This document shows, piece after piece, positions 22,001 through 34,679 of a stretch of 64,000 nucleotides of DNA; the first letter of the stretch is position 1, and each line of letters opens with the position of its first letter. The DNA is from Nematostella vectensis (lineage: Eukaryota > Cnidaria > Anthozoa > Actiniaria > Edwardsiidae): the NCBI RefSeq assembly GCF_932526225.1, contig NC_064047.1:8917994-8981993 (forward strand), in the 5' to 3' direction. A program made the position numbers and the translations under genes. The notes beneath the pieces were generated by a model that made no database searches, was not told the DNA's origin, and saw nothing but the letters and a program-made list of their open reading frames with translations.

Positions 22001-25000
22001 TGAACTCAATAGACGATAACGGTTTCGCAAGAACAACTAGCGAAACAGCTAAGGAATTGGCAAAACTATAACTAAATATTAAAGAAACCTAACAAAAGAC
22101 GATCAAAGCGGCTAGAGCTCTATTTATACGATTCTTTTAGAAGTAAAAGATTTTTAGAAGACGGCCTATTCTACGATCATTTCATTTTAGATTTACCGCT
22201 TATCGTTTGTTTAGAGTTTCGAGAATAATATAGAGTGCTTTTCAGTAGCTATATTTAATAGGATATTTTACTCTTGAGGTACAGATTGGGTAAGATGAAT
22301 AAACCTTAGTCTATATCTTTGGTATTTGGAACTCTGTTTTATCAAAGAGATCTTCCAATGTTTATCGTAACTCTCGAGTTTGATAAATCTCTTTAAGTAC
22401 AGACAACAGATGGTACGTATATACTTACTTGTTCTCGGGGAATGTCCATTTTTCCGCACATGTTCGGGCACTGAATGGGATAACGCGAGCACACTTCAAG
22501 ATGATGCTGTGAAAGGAACATTATGCGAAAGCTCAATCAATTCCTACCGCATGAAAACCGCGAATTGTGACCTTTAGGAATAACACGCTCTGTTCGCCGT
22601 CGGTGTGAGTTACTAGGAATTCAACAGGCTATCATGTTTGATCCTGGTGGAGAAATATCCCCAACGGCGATAAAAACATTAGGAGAAGATATCAAAATAC
22701 AGGATGATTTCGTAAAGACGATTGTGTATGCCGCCCAACGCTAGGTTTTTTATTGGCGCGGCAAGAGAACTTTGCGGTTAAAACTTGACAAATACCCAAG
22801 CCCCAATAACAATTCATTAAAGAATTCCTTTCAAAAACATTGTAAGAGGGATCGGCTAAAATCAGGGCTGTCTGTCATATAAATACAAGAATTTGCTCAC
22901 TGGGCCATTTGAACGCTATTAGTTTAATCAAACTTTATTGTGAACTTAATATTGATAGCTTAAACGGTAAAAAAATCAAAAGCTCGGTAAATGCCTTTTT
23001 TTTTTGCTTATTTTGTGAATATTAAATGAAAACCTATCAGGCACCGAGTGATGTATATGAAAATGCTCGAAGCGATATCAAAAGGAGTCTAAGATTCTTC
23101 TCAGATTCCTAGATTCTTCTTTATATCCACAAGCGATTTACAATTTAGTAAAACGATAATTCTCTTGATAATGTACTAATAGCGCAAATAGTGTTTTGAT
23201 CCATGTTGGTGTTTATTAGAGAAATTTCCCAAATTCCTTAATATTTAGTTACTACAGTTAAACACGCGATTTAGTTTGACATGTGGGGTGTTTTGGAAGA
23301 TCTTTTGAAACAAAAACGGCGCCGGTTGTCTTGGGAAAGCACTATCAACATTTCCTGCTTCCGCTTTCTCGAGTATTTGTGGTCGAGAGTCGGAAATTGG
23401 ACTTTGAGCCTGTTCGAGGCGACTATGCCTTGTTTTGGCAATTTCTGGGCTTCCTGTGCGTCATGAACCAACAGGCTACCCGCACATAAAAAATATATGC
23501 CTACACATTCGTTTTTTATCGGAATGGGTATAATGACAGCTCTTAGCATGGCGTGCGAAATCTGTGTAACTTTTGATGCGTGACATTTGTATGTGTAGTC
23601 ACGTCCAAAAGCGTATACAAGGAACAAAGTCACGCGAATAAGTGAAACGTGAAGGAAAACACCAAAATTTATCTAAAAAAAATTATAGCACGGAAGTAAC
23701 ATACACTCATACAGACAATTATCTAAGCCAGGAATTTGGCTGGAGTTTCACATTTTTAGCTTGAAAGTTATGTCTTGGAAAATCTATTAAACTTTATTTA
23801 TCCGGCAATCTAGCTTGCCCTCTGCAGTAAAATTCAAACGTAGTTTCAATCAAAATCGCAGGTCATGTCAGTCTAAACTCATCTCAAATCACTTCACATA
23901 CCTTTGGAAAACCATAACTTGGGGAAGGTTTGGATTCTGAGCTTTTCTCTTCGTTTAATAAAGGAGTTTTGAAATCCATGGTTGATTCGGTCTGTTGGAT
24001 TCTCTTAGTTCAATTGCACGCGAGATGACATTCTTAGCATGTCTCTTTTGGTCATTTGCATCCGAAACAAAAGAAGTTGAAAGTTATGACCCGTTTAGCC
24101 GCATACTTATCACTGAATACAATTCAAAGACGATTAGAGTTCTTTTTTTTTTCAGTGGGTAGTGGGGGAAATAATAAAAAAAGCCATTATCGATAACGTT
24201 TCGAGATACCACATCCGCGCTGAAGATGTTTGAACCAATGGTAAGAAGTTTCTTGTAAGGAAAAGACATCTTATCAAATCCACCGATTGATATTGCGCAC
24301 AATTTTTCCTATCCCTGGGGGAAATATTAATAGACCAAAACATAAAGAGCAGAAGTCATGCAGGTCTATGCTCAAGCTCTTCCTGTATCGTACAAGCTAA
24401 TTTAGTTCACAGGCTCGATTTCCAGCTCATTCCTACGGGCCCGTAGTACGTGGCGATGAGCGGTCTAAGTGGAGAATCCTGGATTTATCGAAAAGGGCCG
24501 CCGAATGGTCTTTGGCGAGCACTTGCAAGCTTGCGAGCACCCCGTTTTTTATGCTAGACCGAGCATTTTTAGTTTTTGAAAAACGTAGAGCAGCGATCAC
24601 ATCTGGAAAAATACTATACGAGCACGGCGGAAAAAATGCGCGAGCATGCGAGCATTAGCCGAAAACTGCGGGCACATCGAAATTTCGGGGGACCATTCGG
24701 GGGCCCTTTTACTGATTTTTTGGCTGCTAGAAGGGGTGGGGAGGCGAGCCTCTTGGGCTCTATCTCTCGTCCCAGCTTTCGTTTGTGACACTCACCTGTA
24801 ACCCCCTAACCCCTGGCTTCATTTCACGGTTACAGTATCTGCAAATTCGCGCCTGTGGCTCAAGGCTCCCTGTGGTAGTTGGGACAAGGATGACGTGTTT
24901 CCCACCGGGAGACTGGTAACGATTTCGGGATGACTCCTGGGAAGAATAATGTTAGCAAGAAATGGCAAAAAAACAAAGTGGATGCCATTCGGTTTGGGGA

Positions 25001-27675
25001 AGGAGGGGCTGGTATTATATTAACAAATGTAGGTATTATTATATGGAAAAGGGATAGTATTTGACGGTTTTCCAATGAGAAATGCCCTACTATTTGAAGG
25101 CTTAGAGAGGAGCATATCCCCTTGTTTACGTGCCTGCAAATTACAGAAATTACAGCCTTCAAATGAGAGAAAATATTTTAGGACTTAGAATTGTGGCCGT
25201 CCTAATAGAGGTCAAACTGACACTGTATTGGACTGTATTGATGCGATCAAAAAAAAATACCCTACATACCGATAATTATCAAAAATTCAACCTGAAAATG
25301 CAACTCGAAATCCTATATGTTCTCTTACCCTGGGTTTAGATCCTTGCCGACGCGGGCTTCGACTTCTATGGACATAACGATCTTCAGCAACATTCGTAGC
25401 CATACCTCTCGCATCCTCACTTGAAAAGCTCCCGAACTGCCTCAAGCAAAGTGACAAAAACTTGTGGATGGCTTCTCTATTCGCCGGGTTTTCTGCTCCA
25501 GGAATGATAAAATCCTCGGGCAGATGCTCTATTCCCGTGGCAGAATGCCTTCTGCCGTTGTAACCGTGAGGCATTTCTTGTGAGAGAGATTTCCAGGTTT
25601 TGAAGCACTGTTGCTTTTTCGTCTCCATTGTACAAGGACAAAGGATAATTTCCTCGCCTGAGTCACTACTTTTGTCTTCCTCACAGCATTTCGTGCAGGG
25701 ATTGGTATCTAAAAATGAAAAAATCTAATAAACTATAGGTTTGTCAGCGTATTTTTCTTATCTGAAATCTTGCAACTTAAAATTGTTGGTCTCGATGACT
25801 AAAACACTTGAAAGCTAATAAAATCTGTATTGATCTTAATACAAATTTGAGGTTGTTTTTGCATGAGTTTGTCAGAGATAACTCGAATATTTGTGTAGTT
25901 TGAATTCCTAGTCACTCTATTTTAGGCTTTAGGAAATAAAGGTTAACCTCAAATTAGCAGTCAATGTCGAAAAAATGCCCTGTTTAATGACAAACGAGCT
26001 GGTTAATTTTCCTGCACGAGTTTGTAAGAGGCTGCAAAACATCCGATGATCAGAGATAACTGAAATTGCATGGATACCAATACATTTTTAAGGCACGAAA
26101 CTTACCTTTTTATTAACAAATAAACAAAATTGGAATATAATTATCAACTGGTGATTTGTTTTTCAAAATTTCATAACACTTTGGCATCGGGATTCACTCT
26201 TTCCTCTTAATTCAAAGTTTATTATTCTAAAAATGTTTTTTTTTTTTTTTTTTTTGCTTTTAGCTCAATTTCTTTTAAACTGTCCGCATATGAATTTATA
26301 TAATGATATCCTGATTATTTATTGGATAATTCTACTTAAAACTGTTTCTTTATAGATATTCTCTAATCCTAGGTTCATGAACTTTCATGGGTCATGAATG
26401 TTCTCTGTTTTCCGCAAAAACGCAATACAATGTTGCCTTTTATTTCTCTTCACTACTTCTTTTACTTATTTAACCAAATTTGGGGCACGCGCGCGTGACG
26501 GTGCGCAGTAGGGATGCGCAGTGCAAATCGCAGAATTCAAATACCATAAAAGAAAAAGTGACCCTCAAATGAAATAAGCGGCTAACGCAATTAGATAAAA
26601 ATTCACAAGAATAATCTACCAAGATTTTAACTGGTTTTAAGGGATCGACCATTATCTGACGGGGCAGTAATAAAGCCTCCCCCTCCCCCCTCAAAAAAAA
26701 ATTGAGCAGGCATTCCTGGTCAAAAAGGCACAGAAAAATCAATAAAGCCAACTCTGACAACGAAAGAAAAAATGCCATGGTAAAATAATTCCTGGATCAA
26801 TTGGTTGATTCCTAAATACCCTTAAAAGTTGAGCGGCATGCGTTAAACTGTAACATATAACTATAAGATGAGACGTATCTTTAAAAGTCACACAGATGCT
26901 TGTTCCCAGCTTTGCAGCTCCTAAAGACTCAAGTATTGAATTTCCAAGGAAGCGTGTAGGAATCTTCCGGATTCAGATTTAATCTTAATTACATTGCGAT
27001 TTTATCGGTCTAAAACTAATCTTACTAATTGTTAAACTGATAAAAAGATGGTTTGTGGATGCGATAACAAAAATGCTCGATAGCCTTTCATTATAGGAAA
27101 TCCTTTAAGCGATTTTTCATTACGGATACCAGATGATAAAACAGATGGTGCTGGCGGATAATGAAAGTTTACACTATGAATACTTCAAAAAATAGTTTCA
27201 ATTTTTAGGGTGAGGGGGTTTCCAGCAAAGTCAACTAATTCCAGCTAGCGCCATCTCCTCCCAATTTACTCAACTATATTTGTTCTCTGGCAAAAATGAT
27301 AAAAAATAATTTCGATCTATTAAGGATACCCCGATTTTATAGGAAATATTGCCCGCTAGGCTCATGGTAAAACCATGTTCAACTGTGAGAGAAATTTTGG
27401 AAAAGCGGAGGGTGTGCCTGGTAGATCGAACCTGGGTCCATTTCAACACTTCTTCCATGCTCGAGGATCCGCTTTCTCGTTCGGCCGCGCAAAACACCTT
27501 TATTGGAGTGGCATGTAAAGGCCGCTGGGTCTCCGATCGTGTACCACGTGATACAATTCATACCTTGGTCTGGCTGATAAAGGCGATGGTTGTCAGTCGA
27601 TGCAAGATCGGAAGCACACCGCGCGCACAGCTGTCCCTCTTCGTCACCTTCCGATATCTTCGACGTGTCCGACAT
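19083..27675 (-). CDS. TRAF-like protein (TRAF4-type zinc fingers, coiled coil, MATH) with a RING-less Cys-rich N terminus
   Basis: Exons in transcript order: 27675-27564, 25708-25329, 24936-24796, 22506-22429, 21122-21045, 19934-19083 (TAG 19083-19085). Phases agree throughout, giving 546 residues. Residues 196-263 are TRAF-type zinc fingers: ICRYC and HHLEVC from adjacent exons complete one finger, followed by QCPNMCGKMDIPREQ and HIIEDCP...C..HVGC. About 281-372 is a charged heptad coiled coil. About 386-546 is the TRAF-C/MATH domain (LIWRVSNF, FYTSAFGYKISCWAYLNG, WPIRPRYTFALMDQ, DDSFFIRVLVDI). Family knowledge: TRAFs are trimeric cytoplasmic adaptors of receptor signalling. Residues 1-164 contain Cys pairs (LCARC, CTKCC, LCPC) but no RING pattern and match nothing I recognise. 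The first two exons are joined by phase only and could belong to another gene; the zinc-finger to MATH part is firm. Confidence 0.82.
19957..20175. repeat. Dispersed repeat shared with 56571-56797, copy 1
   Basis: Shares caatcacgccgccattt, gactcaaagaatccattt, ttgaagttttcttgcgaata and ggggttgatcaacatt-type words, in order, with 56571-56797. Confidence 0.85.
20186..20511. mobile_element. MITE with 28-bp inverted ends
   Basis: Left ttgatcaaacggagatgaga, right tctcatctccgtgtgatcga. The core repeats the motif gagagttgatga several times. It lies in the last TRAF-like intron. Confidence 0.78.
21630..21730. repeat. C-rich dispersed repeat related to inverted 45350-45500
   Basis: ggggggtgcgcgcatacccc and cctgggtacgcgcctgg match, on the other strand, words at 45350-45500. 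Confidence 0.5.
23902..23991 (-). other. Candidate alternative first or cassette exon of the TRAF-like gene
   Basis: The minus strand holds ATG at 23979 opening an ORF (MDFKTPLLNEEK...) that ends at a good donor (AAAG|GTATGT) in phase 0, the same phase as the exon at 22506. A weak AG acceptor at 23992-23993 would make a 90-nt cassette. Used as a first exon it would give a shorter TRAF starting inside the first zinc finger. Used as a cassette it would split that finger. It could also be chance. Confidence 0.3.
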
Positions 27676-27859
27676 AAGGAAGCGGCGTATAACTAAGGAA
27701 GCCCTGTAAACAACAAATGGTCATTATTGGAATAGCAAGTGTAGTTCTGATGAACCCCTGTATTCGACCCGTCGCTCTGCTATCCATTGAAAAGCATTGT
27801 TGTTTTTTTCTCGCATAATATAATAGGGACACCCGGCACTGTTCACCAAAGACACAAAG

Positions 27860-28050
27860 ACCATTCGGTAAGACGGGCTTTAGGACGCAAGCGCAAGCGT
27901 AAGCGCAAACGGAAGCGCAACACAAGTGAGAATCGGTCAAACACAAGCGCAAGACAATAATCAAGCAGTTGCGTTCTCTTGCGCTTTCGTTCCAGTGAGA
28001 ATCGGAAAGAAATACGTGCTCTGCGCTTGCGATCGAAAGGCAGCATGCGG
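27860..28050. repeat. GCAAGCG-rich dispersed repeat, related to 54930-55010
   Basis: cgcaagcgcaagcgtaagcg, cacaagtgagaatcgg and aatcaagca recur in order at 54930-55010. Sits about 190 bp upstream of the TRAF-like start codon. Confidence 0.7.
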
Positions 28051-30339
28051 GAGACAACGGATCCTTGAAGCATGACTTTATCGAACATTTGAGAACCTTT
28101 TTTATGATTTACTATGACTATTTTGATAGTGACACATTTTACCACAGGCCCGTGTGGTGTGTGTTTAGGGGGAGGGGGGAATAGATGACTTGGCGATGCG
28201 AACTCAGCCCCAAGGAGAGTAAAACTTTAAATATCCCTTGTGGCTGAAGGCTGAGTAGAGACATGGCTTTTACAGTACATAGTAGTTGGACACTAACGAA
28301 GATGGGAGCCCAAACACCCATCCCCCCCCCCTACCCCACCACCCCACCACCACTCCTGGTCCAACATACGGGCCTGGTTTAACGGATAAAAATTGAGAAG
28401 GGTACGCGCTATTTTTGCATACAAGAGTGACGGAATAACAGGAATAACAGCTCTTGTACGATGAAAACTCCTATATGTCACGAGGTCTTTAAAGGTTACA
28501 ATTTGTGAGAGCTGCTAACAGAGGATGGAAGAAGTGATGGAAAGATAAGAAAATGAACTACTAACAATGCGGAATTTCTAGTCTATTAACAACTGTATTA
28601 ATTCTATCCTACCAGACTTGAGTTCGACGATGTCTGATGTTAGATGGTTGTATCTTTTGCAAATACCTCGTGGCTTTCGCTTTCAACTTGAAACAGTTGT
28701 GAAATCTGAGAAAAATGCCTTCTTTTGAGTGCGATTAAAACCTTTAGAAGGGGTGAGAAAGGGAATTGTGTACCACCAAAAACTGTTCTGTACTCGCAGC
28801 CAACAGGAATATTAGAAACAACACTCCACGTGGAAAGACGATTTCGAGTGGGATGGCACGGTGTCCAATCTGAACTCTTCGTCTTTTCACTACGTGAAGT
28901 ACATGCTGAATGAAACAAAGTGTAAACTACCTACCAGGCGAGGTATCAGGGCACAAACACGATACAATCAGTAGTAATACAGGAGTATTTCAGCGTAAGC
29001 ACGACCGTGTGTAGGAGGGAATCACACATTAACGACGAGCGAGAATGTAAGCGGAAACCCCACTGCGTAAAACAACAACAACATGACCTCAGCATATCGC
29101 GATAACACCTAATCAAAGGGTAATGTTTAGCTAGCCTCAAATGAGGCGGCTTTTGTACGGATAAAGTACAAGCCGTACAAGCTGTACACTATCAATCAAG
29201 ATTGCTATGGAAAATTCAAGCGGAGAAAAGATTTTATATTTCCTTTTGGGTGCACATGTCTTGGGAGATCTCGTGCGATATTGTATACTTTGTGTAACAA
29301 TTCTCAATACGAAAGTCATAACAGAGTATTGTGCTTTTGGTGATAATTAGTTTGGCTATTGTTTTTGCCAAAATTTGATGAGTCACTGTCAGGCAATTTC
29401 TATAATTTAATCCAGGTAAAATAATTCCTGGTACAACTCGAAGTTTCAAGTCACGTAAAAATACAGTCGAAATTTTTTTCTTTAAAGGATCTCCCTCGGG
29501 ACTCGGAGCCACCTGGTATTGGTACTGATGTGGCATTTTAGTTGAAGAAGGTTTTGAGACTTTGTTAAATTGTAAGGATCACTGTTTACTAGTCTGTACT
29601 GTTCTGTACAGTATGATATTTGCGAGGCGCAAGGGCTTTATAGCATTGCGTCGGACTGATAGCATAGCGACGTTAGCGCAGTATTTATCACATCTCTGAT
29701 ATCTGACCTTGCATCACTGACCGCGAGAGATTAGCCTTGTTATCGTTTATGATCTCTGATATGCGACAGATGCTCCACATATCAAATGGCGTCTTACGCA
29801 GCCCCCACCCCTCCCCTACACACCTTCACCTCATACTCAGGCTACCTTATTGGATAAACATAAAAAGGATGACTGGGGGAAATGCGCCACAGGCCTTAGT
29901 TTCCTTCCAAAAACGTGGCCAGAATGACACAATAAATCAAGATAGTTTCTTTTTCTTACGTTTAACATTACGACCGCAAGCTAAATAAGAGTTGTATAGC
30001 CTTCAAGCAATGTGTGTGTCCTGTTTTTTAGCGTTGGCATTATGATAATATTTTGTCTCTCTTGAGCCTTCTTCAGACCATCATTGACCCTCTAGAATAA
30101 CAAAAAATCATTTTGTTTTTGCCAGGGGGGAAGCCGTTGTTCTGTTGATGACTTTCGTCCTGTGCAAGCTCGAGTCAAATCAAAAAAATATATAGCTTTG
30201 GTTTAAAGAAAAGAAAAGGTATTTTGTCGAATTAATTGTTCGCGTACATTTCAGCATAATTCAGCTCAATTGTTTCTGAAAACAAAAGATGTCATGTGCG
30301 TGACTGAGCAAAGAATAACAAATGCTAGGCGGCCAAAAA

Positions 30340-30590
30340 GACCTTTGTCATATCAATCAAGGGCTGTCGTTTTTCTAAATGGTCTAAAAGAGCCTGGGGC
30401 GAGCGCGCGGGAGATCTGTGATATTCTAAAACGTTAGGGACTAGGCTCCATTTCCAAGATGGCTGCCAGCAAAATCGTAGTAAACACGAATTCCTGCAAG
30501 TTTACTTAAAAATTCTCGACTTACAAAGCTCTAGAGCGATAAAAAAGCGAAAAAATGATTGAAGCGGACTCCAAAATATGGTATTTAATG
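30340..30590. repeat. Dispersed repeat, related to 44395-44640 and inverted 10150-10280
   Basis: Shares ttcctgcaagtttac, cctggggcgagcgcg-like and gcgacaaaaaag-like words with 44395-44640. The end gaagcggactccaaaatatg matches the reverse complement of 10150-10280. Confidence 0.75.
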
Positions 30591-31369
30591 CCCAATAGGG
30601 AAATGACCGAGCAAGCTAGAAAAACGACAGTTTTTAAAACAAGAAGATTGACTGGATATGCTCGCACAGGGTACTGTGTATGATGACAAATTCTTTTCAC
30701 TACTATAGCAACACACTGATTCCATAGAGACGCAAACAGTTTTATCATAGCCAAGCATCTGGAGACGGGGGGCGCCGCAGTTAAAGAGTTCCTCTTCGAT
30801 AGGAAAAGACCGCTTTGAAGCTTACGTAGGGGTGCGTCCCAGCTCCCTCTAGCCACGCCCCTCCCCATATGCAACACCATGAAAAGAGTAATTTACAGTT
30901 TGTACGGACACTTAATGGTTCTTGGTGAGTTAATCGAGATTCGATTGTTCGGTTCAATCGAATCGAACGCAATGGATGATTGAAAATTTTGAATATGGTT
31001 AAAAAATATTCAGAAAAGAAGCGAAATATTGGTCTCTCGACGCATTTTTATTCTGCGGGGAATTTGTTTTTGGTTCATTATCTCCAGGAGCACACTACTA
31101 TGTATTTACCAAAGCACACCCGCGATCAAGACCTTATCAAAGGCAAAGGTTTCTCACTGTTTTTTTTGCAGGTTAATAAGATGGCCATAATTTGTTTGCA
31201 AACAAGAAAAAAGTTATTTCCGAAGTCCATCCTATATTGTTTACTACATTAGAAATGTCAAAACTGGCAAACCTTTAAACACTTTTCTGTCCCAAAGTTG
31301 ACTTACTAAATGCACGCATCTTCACACATACACCTATTTCGAATATAGTTGCACTCGGATAATTTAATT

Positions 31370-31440
31370 ATCGCAACCCGCAGTGCTTCATGGGTATCAA
31401 GTAAATGAGCAAATAAGCGTAAATAAAATACAAATCCAGG
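31370..31440. repeat. Short dispersed repeat, cgcagtgcttcatgggta family
   Basis: acccgcagtgcttcatgggt followed by aataagcgtaaataaaat. Also at 10088-10115 and 40418-40475. Confidence 0.75.
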
Positions 31441-31752
31441 TTTCAAACGATGCTAAATTCTTGTTCACACACTTATCAGACCCGTAGCCAGGATTTTAAG
31501 CGGGGTGGTTCGTTTTTTCCATTTCAACGGACCAAATTTCCGGTATGCCCCTCTCATCGCCTTATAACATTAGGCAATCAACCTTGTATATAAAATGTTA
31601 TTAATAGCTCATTTTTTTAACATATAGCGATAATGGTAATTATTATAAAAAGATTTTTATAGTCATTTTAAAGACATATTAATGTGCACGGTATATCTCC
31701 AGCCAAACGTTATATATTTTTGTTTGTTCTGAGCGGGACCTTCAAGCCGGGT

Positions 31753-31780
31753 GGGGGGGGGGGGGGGGGGGGGGGGGGGG

Positions 31781-31844
<64 letters not shown>
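31753..31844 (+). repeat. Homopolymeric G tract, 28 G + C + 63 G
   Basis: Continuous G from 31753 to 31844 except a single C at 31781. Length may be affected by sequencing slippage. Confidence 0.9.
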
Positions 31845-31845
<1 letters not shown>

Positions 31846-33023
31846 GGCGGGTTACGACACATAGGTTCTCGGTGCAACCTTTTATGGAATACACTCTTTT
31901 TTTTTTATAAGAACCTTTTTTATAAGAACGTCCAGCCTGAGATTTTACCAAAATTTTAAGAACATGCTAAGAACATGCCGAGGCTCAGATAGCAGAAAAA
32001 TATTCTTTCTTAGTCCTGATGCATTCTAAAATGCAGAATCAAATTGTGCAACAACCTTATTATTGCTATTGATCTTTACCTGGTGTAATTCTCTTCCTAA
32101 TAATTCATTGGGTATTCTTATATTCACTAAAATTTAAGAACATCGTTAAGAACATATTCAGCCTTAAAATGTCCCAAAAACAAGAACGTCCAAGCCTCGA
32201 CTGAAAATTAGACTTGCTTATAAAAAAAGTGTAGGTGTATAAACCTCTTAAAATAGAACGTCCAGCCTGAAATGTCACCAAATTCTACCCGTTTCGCGCC
32301 TTTTTGGCTGGGCAGCGTCACCGGACGAGAGAAGTCTGAAGGCTCTGGTACCCAGGTTACCTGCTTGCACTCAGTGAAGCATTCTGCTGGTCTGTGGCTA
32401 TAAGAAATGTGATTTATTATTTATTCATTTTTTGGCGTGATATTTGCCTGAGCTAAATTTTATAATTGAATAGAAGCGATTATAAATGATATTAGGATGT
32501 ATGTTGTTGAATAAAAATGATTTAATGTCGGAAGAATTTTTTTAACAAAACATAATTACTATACTGTCAACACTCTTTGTTAAACAAAATATTTACAAAG
32601 AAAAGCACGCAATAAAAAATTGTTTAAATATATTTGACTCAATCTAGCTCATTTTCAAGAATTTTACGGGAGCGCAATCGTTTATCAGGATTGAAAAAAA
32701 ACCTTTTTCTCCCAAATGTATTCAAGCAGGTTATTTATACATTGTTTCCAAAAATAGACTAACCGGCAGAGAGTTGTTTTAAATAAGACCACTGGGAATC
32801 GGAGAACCGTAGAGTTCTTGTTGGCAAATTAGTTTTTGTTAACAATTAGAATGAAAACACAGTAAACAGACAAATTCTATTGGCGCTGGTGTTTTTGGAA
32901 ATACATGATTTTGATATATGAGAGTGTTTGTTTTGAATGAAATTCCCATTAGTCGGCTGGTTGAAGAGCAAAGATCAAGTTTCAAGAATCGAGTCGTCGA
33001 GTTGTAATATCCCAATATCCAGA

Positions 33024-33043
33024 ATGACTAACAGCGAAAATAG
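33024..33043 (+). other. Candidate alternative first coding exon of the DUF885 gene
   Basis: ATG followed by codons for MTNSEN plus two bases, then the strong donor AG|GTAAGT at 33044. It leaves the same 2-base remainder as the candidate first exon at 35162-35187, so it also joins in frame to the acceptor at 40726. Confidence 0.4.
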
Positions 33044-33654
33044 GTAAGTTATGCTTTGAAATTTCCTCGTCTACAATATATCATATCAACATTAGAGATT
33101 TACACTTTGTCGTGATAATCGCTCGAATATATCACTTTTAGACGATCCAAAACGATTACTCAAAAAGATAAGAGCCCCGTATTTTCCGTGAGACGTTATT
33201 GGTGTCTTACGGGGATTAATGATAGCGATAATCGTAGGAAAAAGCAAGCGAAAATAAATGGATATCGTAAATGGGTGGGAATGTCGGGAATTAGTCAGGC
33301 GTTAAATGTTAGACTGGTGGCCACCCGGCGAGAGTAAAAAAGTTTATATCAAAAGATCAAGGGATTGTTACAATGATCTTATCTTCTGCTACATCACTTC
33401 GCTCAAAAAGAGTAGTTACCTCTGGTTCGATGAGAATAATCTAATTTCTTTCTATGTTTGAAACTAGATAGAGAAAAAATTATAATTACATCGGAAGAAA
33501 CGGTAGAATCTATAGTACAAATTACTACTCTTTATAATCTATTACTTTCTCCAAAGCAGTGGAGTAAATCCCTGTTCGGGAGCAGCACAAAACAGCAACA
33601 AAACGCTTGCAAAATGCTCATTTGTATAATTCAGAAAAAATAGCTTCGTTCCTC

Positions 33655-33960
33655 AGAACATTTTGGAAGCGACTCGGAAGTACTTTTCGGGAGTAAGTCG
33701 GTTCTGTTCGCCAGATTCTCGATGTTGACTCGGTTTCAATTCGGGATTCCCGGTGGCTCGATGGAAACTCATTCGTTGATTGGGAAAAGGTATTGTTCAA
33801 ACACTAACAGTTAAGTTAAGCTACCGCTGACCCAAGACGGTTTGCCTTGAAGTTTACCAGTTTGTTAGTATTTTGTTCGTATTGTTTTATCGTGTTCGGA
33901 AAAGAATCGCGTACTGTTCGGAAGTAGCTCGGTACTACTCGAGGGAAGGGGTTACCCAAC
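33655..33960. repeat. Diverged copy of the CTCGG minisatellite
   Basis: Repeats of ttcgggagtaagtcgg and related units, strongly decayed; in the first DUF885 intron. Confidence 0.65.
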
Positions 33961-34057
33961 TCTTTGGAAGTAACACGGTAAATCTAAGCCTCCTCCGCAG
34001 GCGTTTCTGAACGTTAGAAACCGAGTCTCGGGATTCCTGTGGTCGACAAATTCCTTT

Positions 34058-34679
34058 CATATCAATATTTGGGTGACCTTCAAACCCGCTCGGTCAATCT
34101 CTTGGAGGCCTGGGTCTAAGGACTTCATAGGATTAGTAAGGAAAAGATTTGACCAAGCGAGCAAGTTTTGCTTAATAATTTTTGCAGCGAGTCTCAAATT
34201 GACAGGAATCAGTATAATTACCATGTTTTCTGGAGATCAGGGAGCGGGAAAAGTTTAGCTCTTCTAAATATGGGCATCTATGTCCATATAAGGCAATACA
34301 TACGAAGGACACTATCCGTGGGGAATATGTTTGATATGTTAAGGGGTGGGGGGAGGGGGCAATGCCATAAGCGGAAAAAGAAACGCATCACCACAGGGCA
34401 TATCAAACATATTCCCCACGGATGGTGTCCTTCGTATGTATTGCCTTATATGGGCATAGATGCCATATTTAGAAGACCTAAAGTTTTCCCGCTCCCCGAA
34501 CTCCAGAAAACAGGGTGAAAAATACTGATTCCTGTCAATTTGAGACTCGCGGCAAAAATCATTAAGCAAAACTTGCTCGCTTGGCCAAATCTTTTTCTTA
34601 CTAATCCTATAAACTCCTTAGACCCAGGCCTCCAAGAGATTGACCGAGCGGGTTTTAAGGTCACCCAAATATTGATATG
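34058..34679. mobile_element. 622-bp palindromic foldback element
   Basis: Left arm 34058-34338 (catatcaatatttgggtgac...) and right arm 34398-34679 (...gtcacccaaatattgatatg) are near-identical inverted copies of about 280 bp. They surround a spacer of about 60 bp that starts with a G-rich run. No ORF of note. It lies in the DUF885 intron between the two candidate first exons. Confidence 0.92.

Larger units (their letters stand above)
27676..33023. other. Divergent intergenic region between TRAF-like and DUF885 genes
   Basis: The two genes point away from each other here, so both promoters should lie within it; no defined core promoter is visible. Contents: GCAAGCG repeat, the 30340 dispersed repeat, the G tract, and a few aagaacgtccagcctga words at 31920-32270. 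No coding exon recognised. Confidence 0.55.

Noticed and set aside
23271-23633. 120-codon minus-strand ORF in a TRAF-like intron
   Set aside because: No RING or zinc-finger pattern and no in-phase splice sites linking it to neighbouring exons.
28640-28918. Overlapping ORFs on both strands
   Set aside because: No recognisable family, no splice partners; chance-length in this composition.
31684-31959. Poly-Gly / poly-Pro ORFs
   Set aside because: Products of the G tract.
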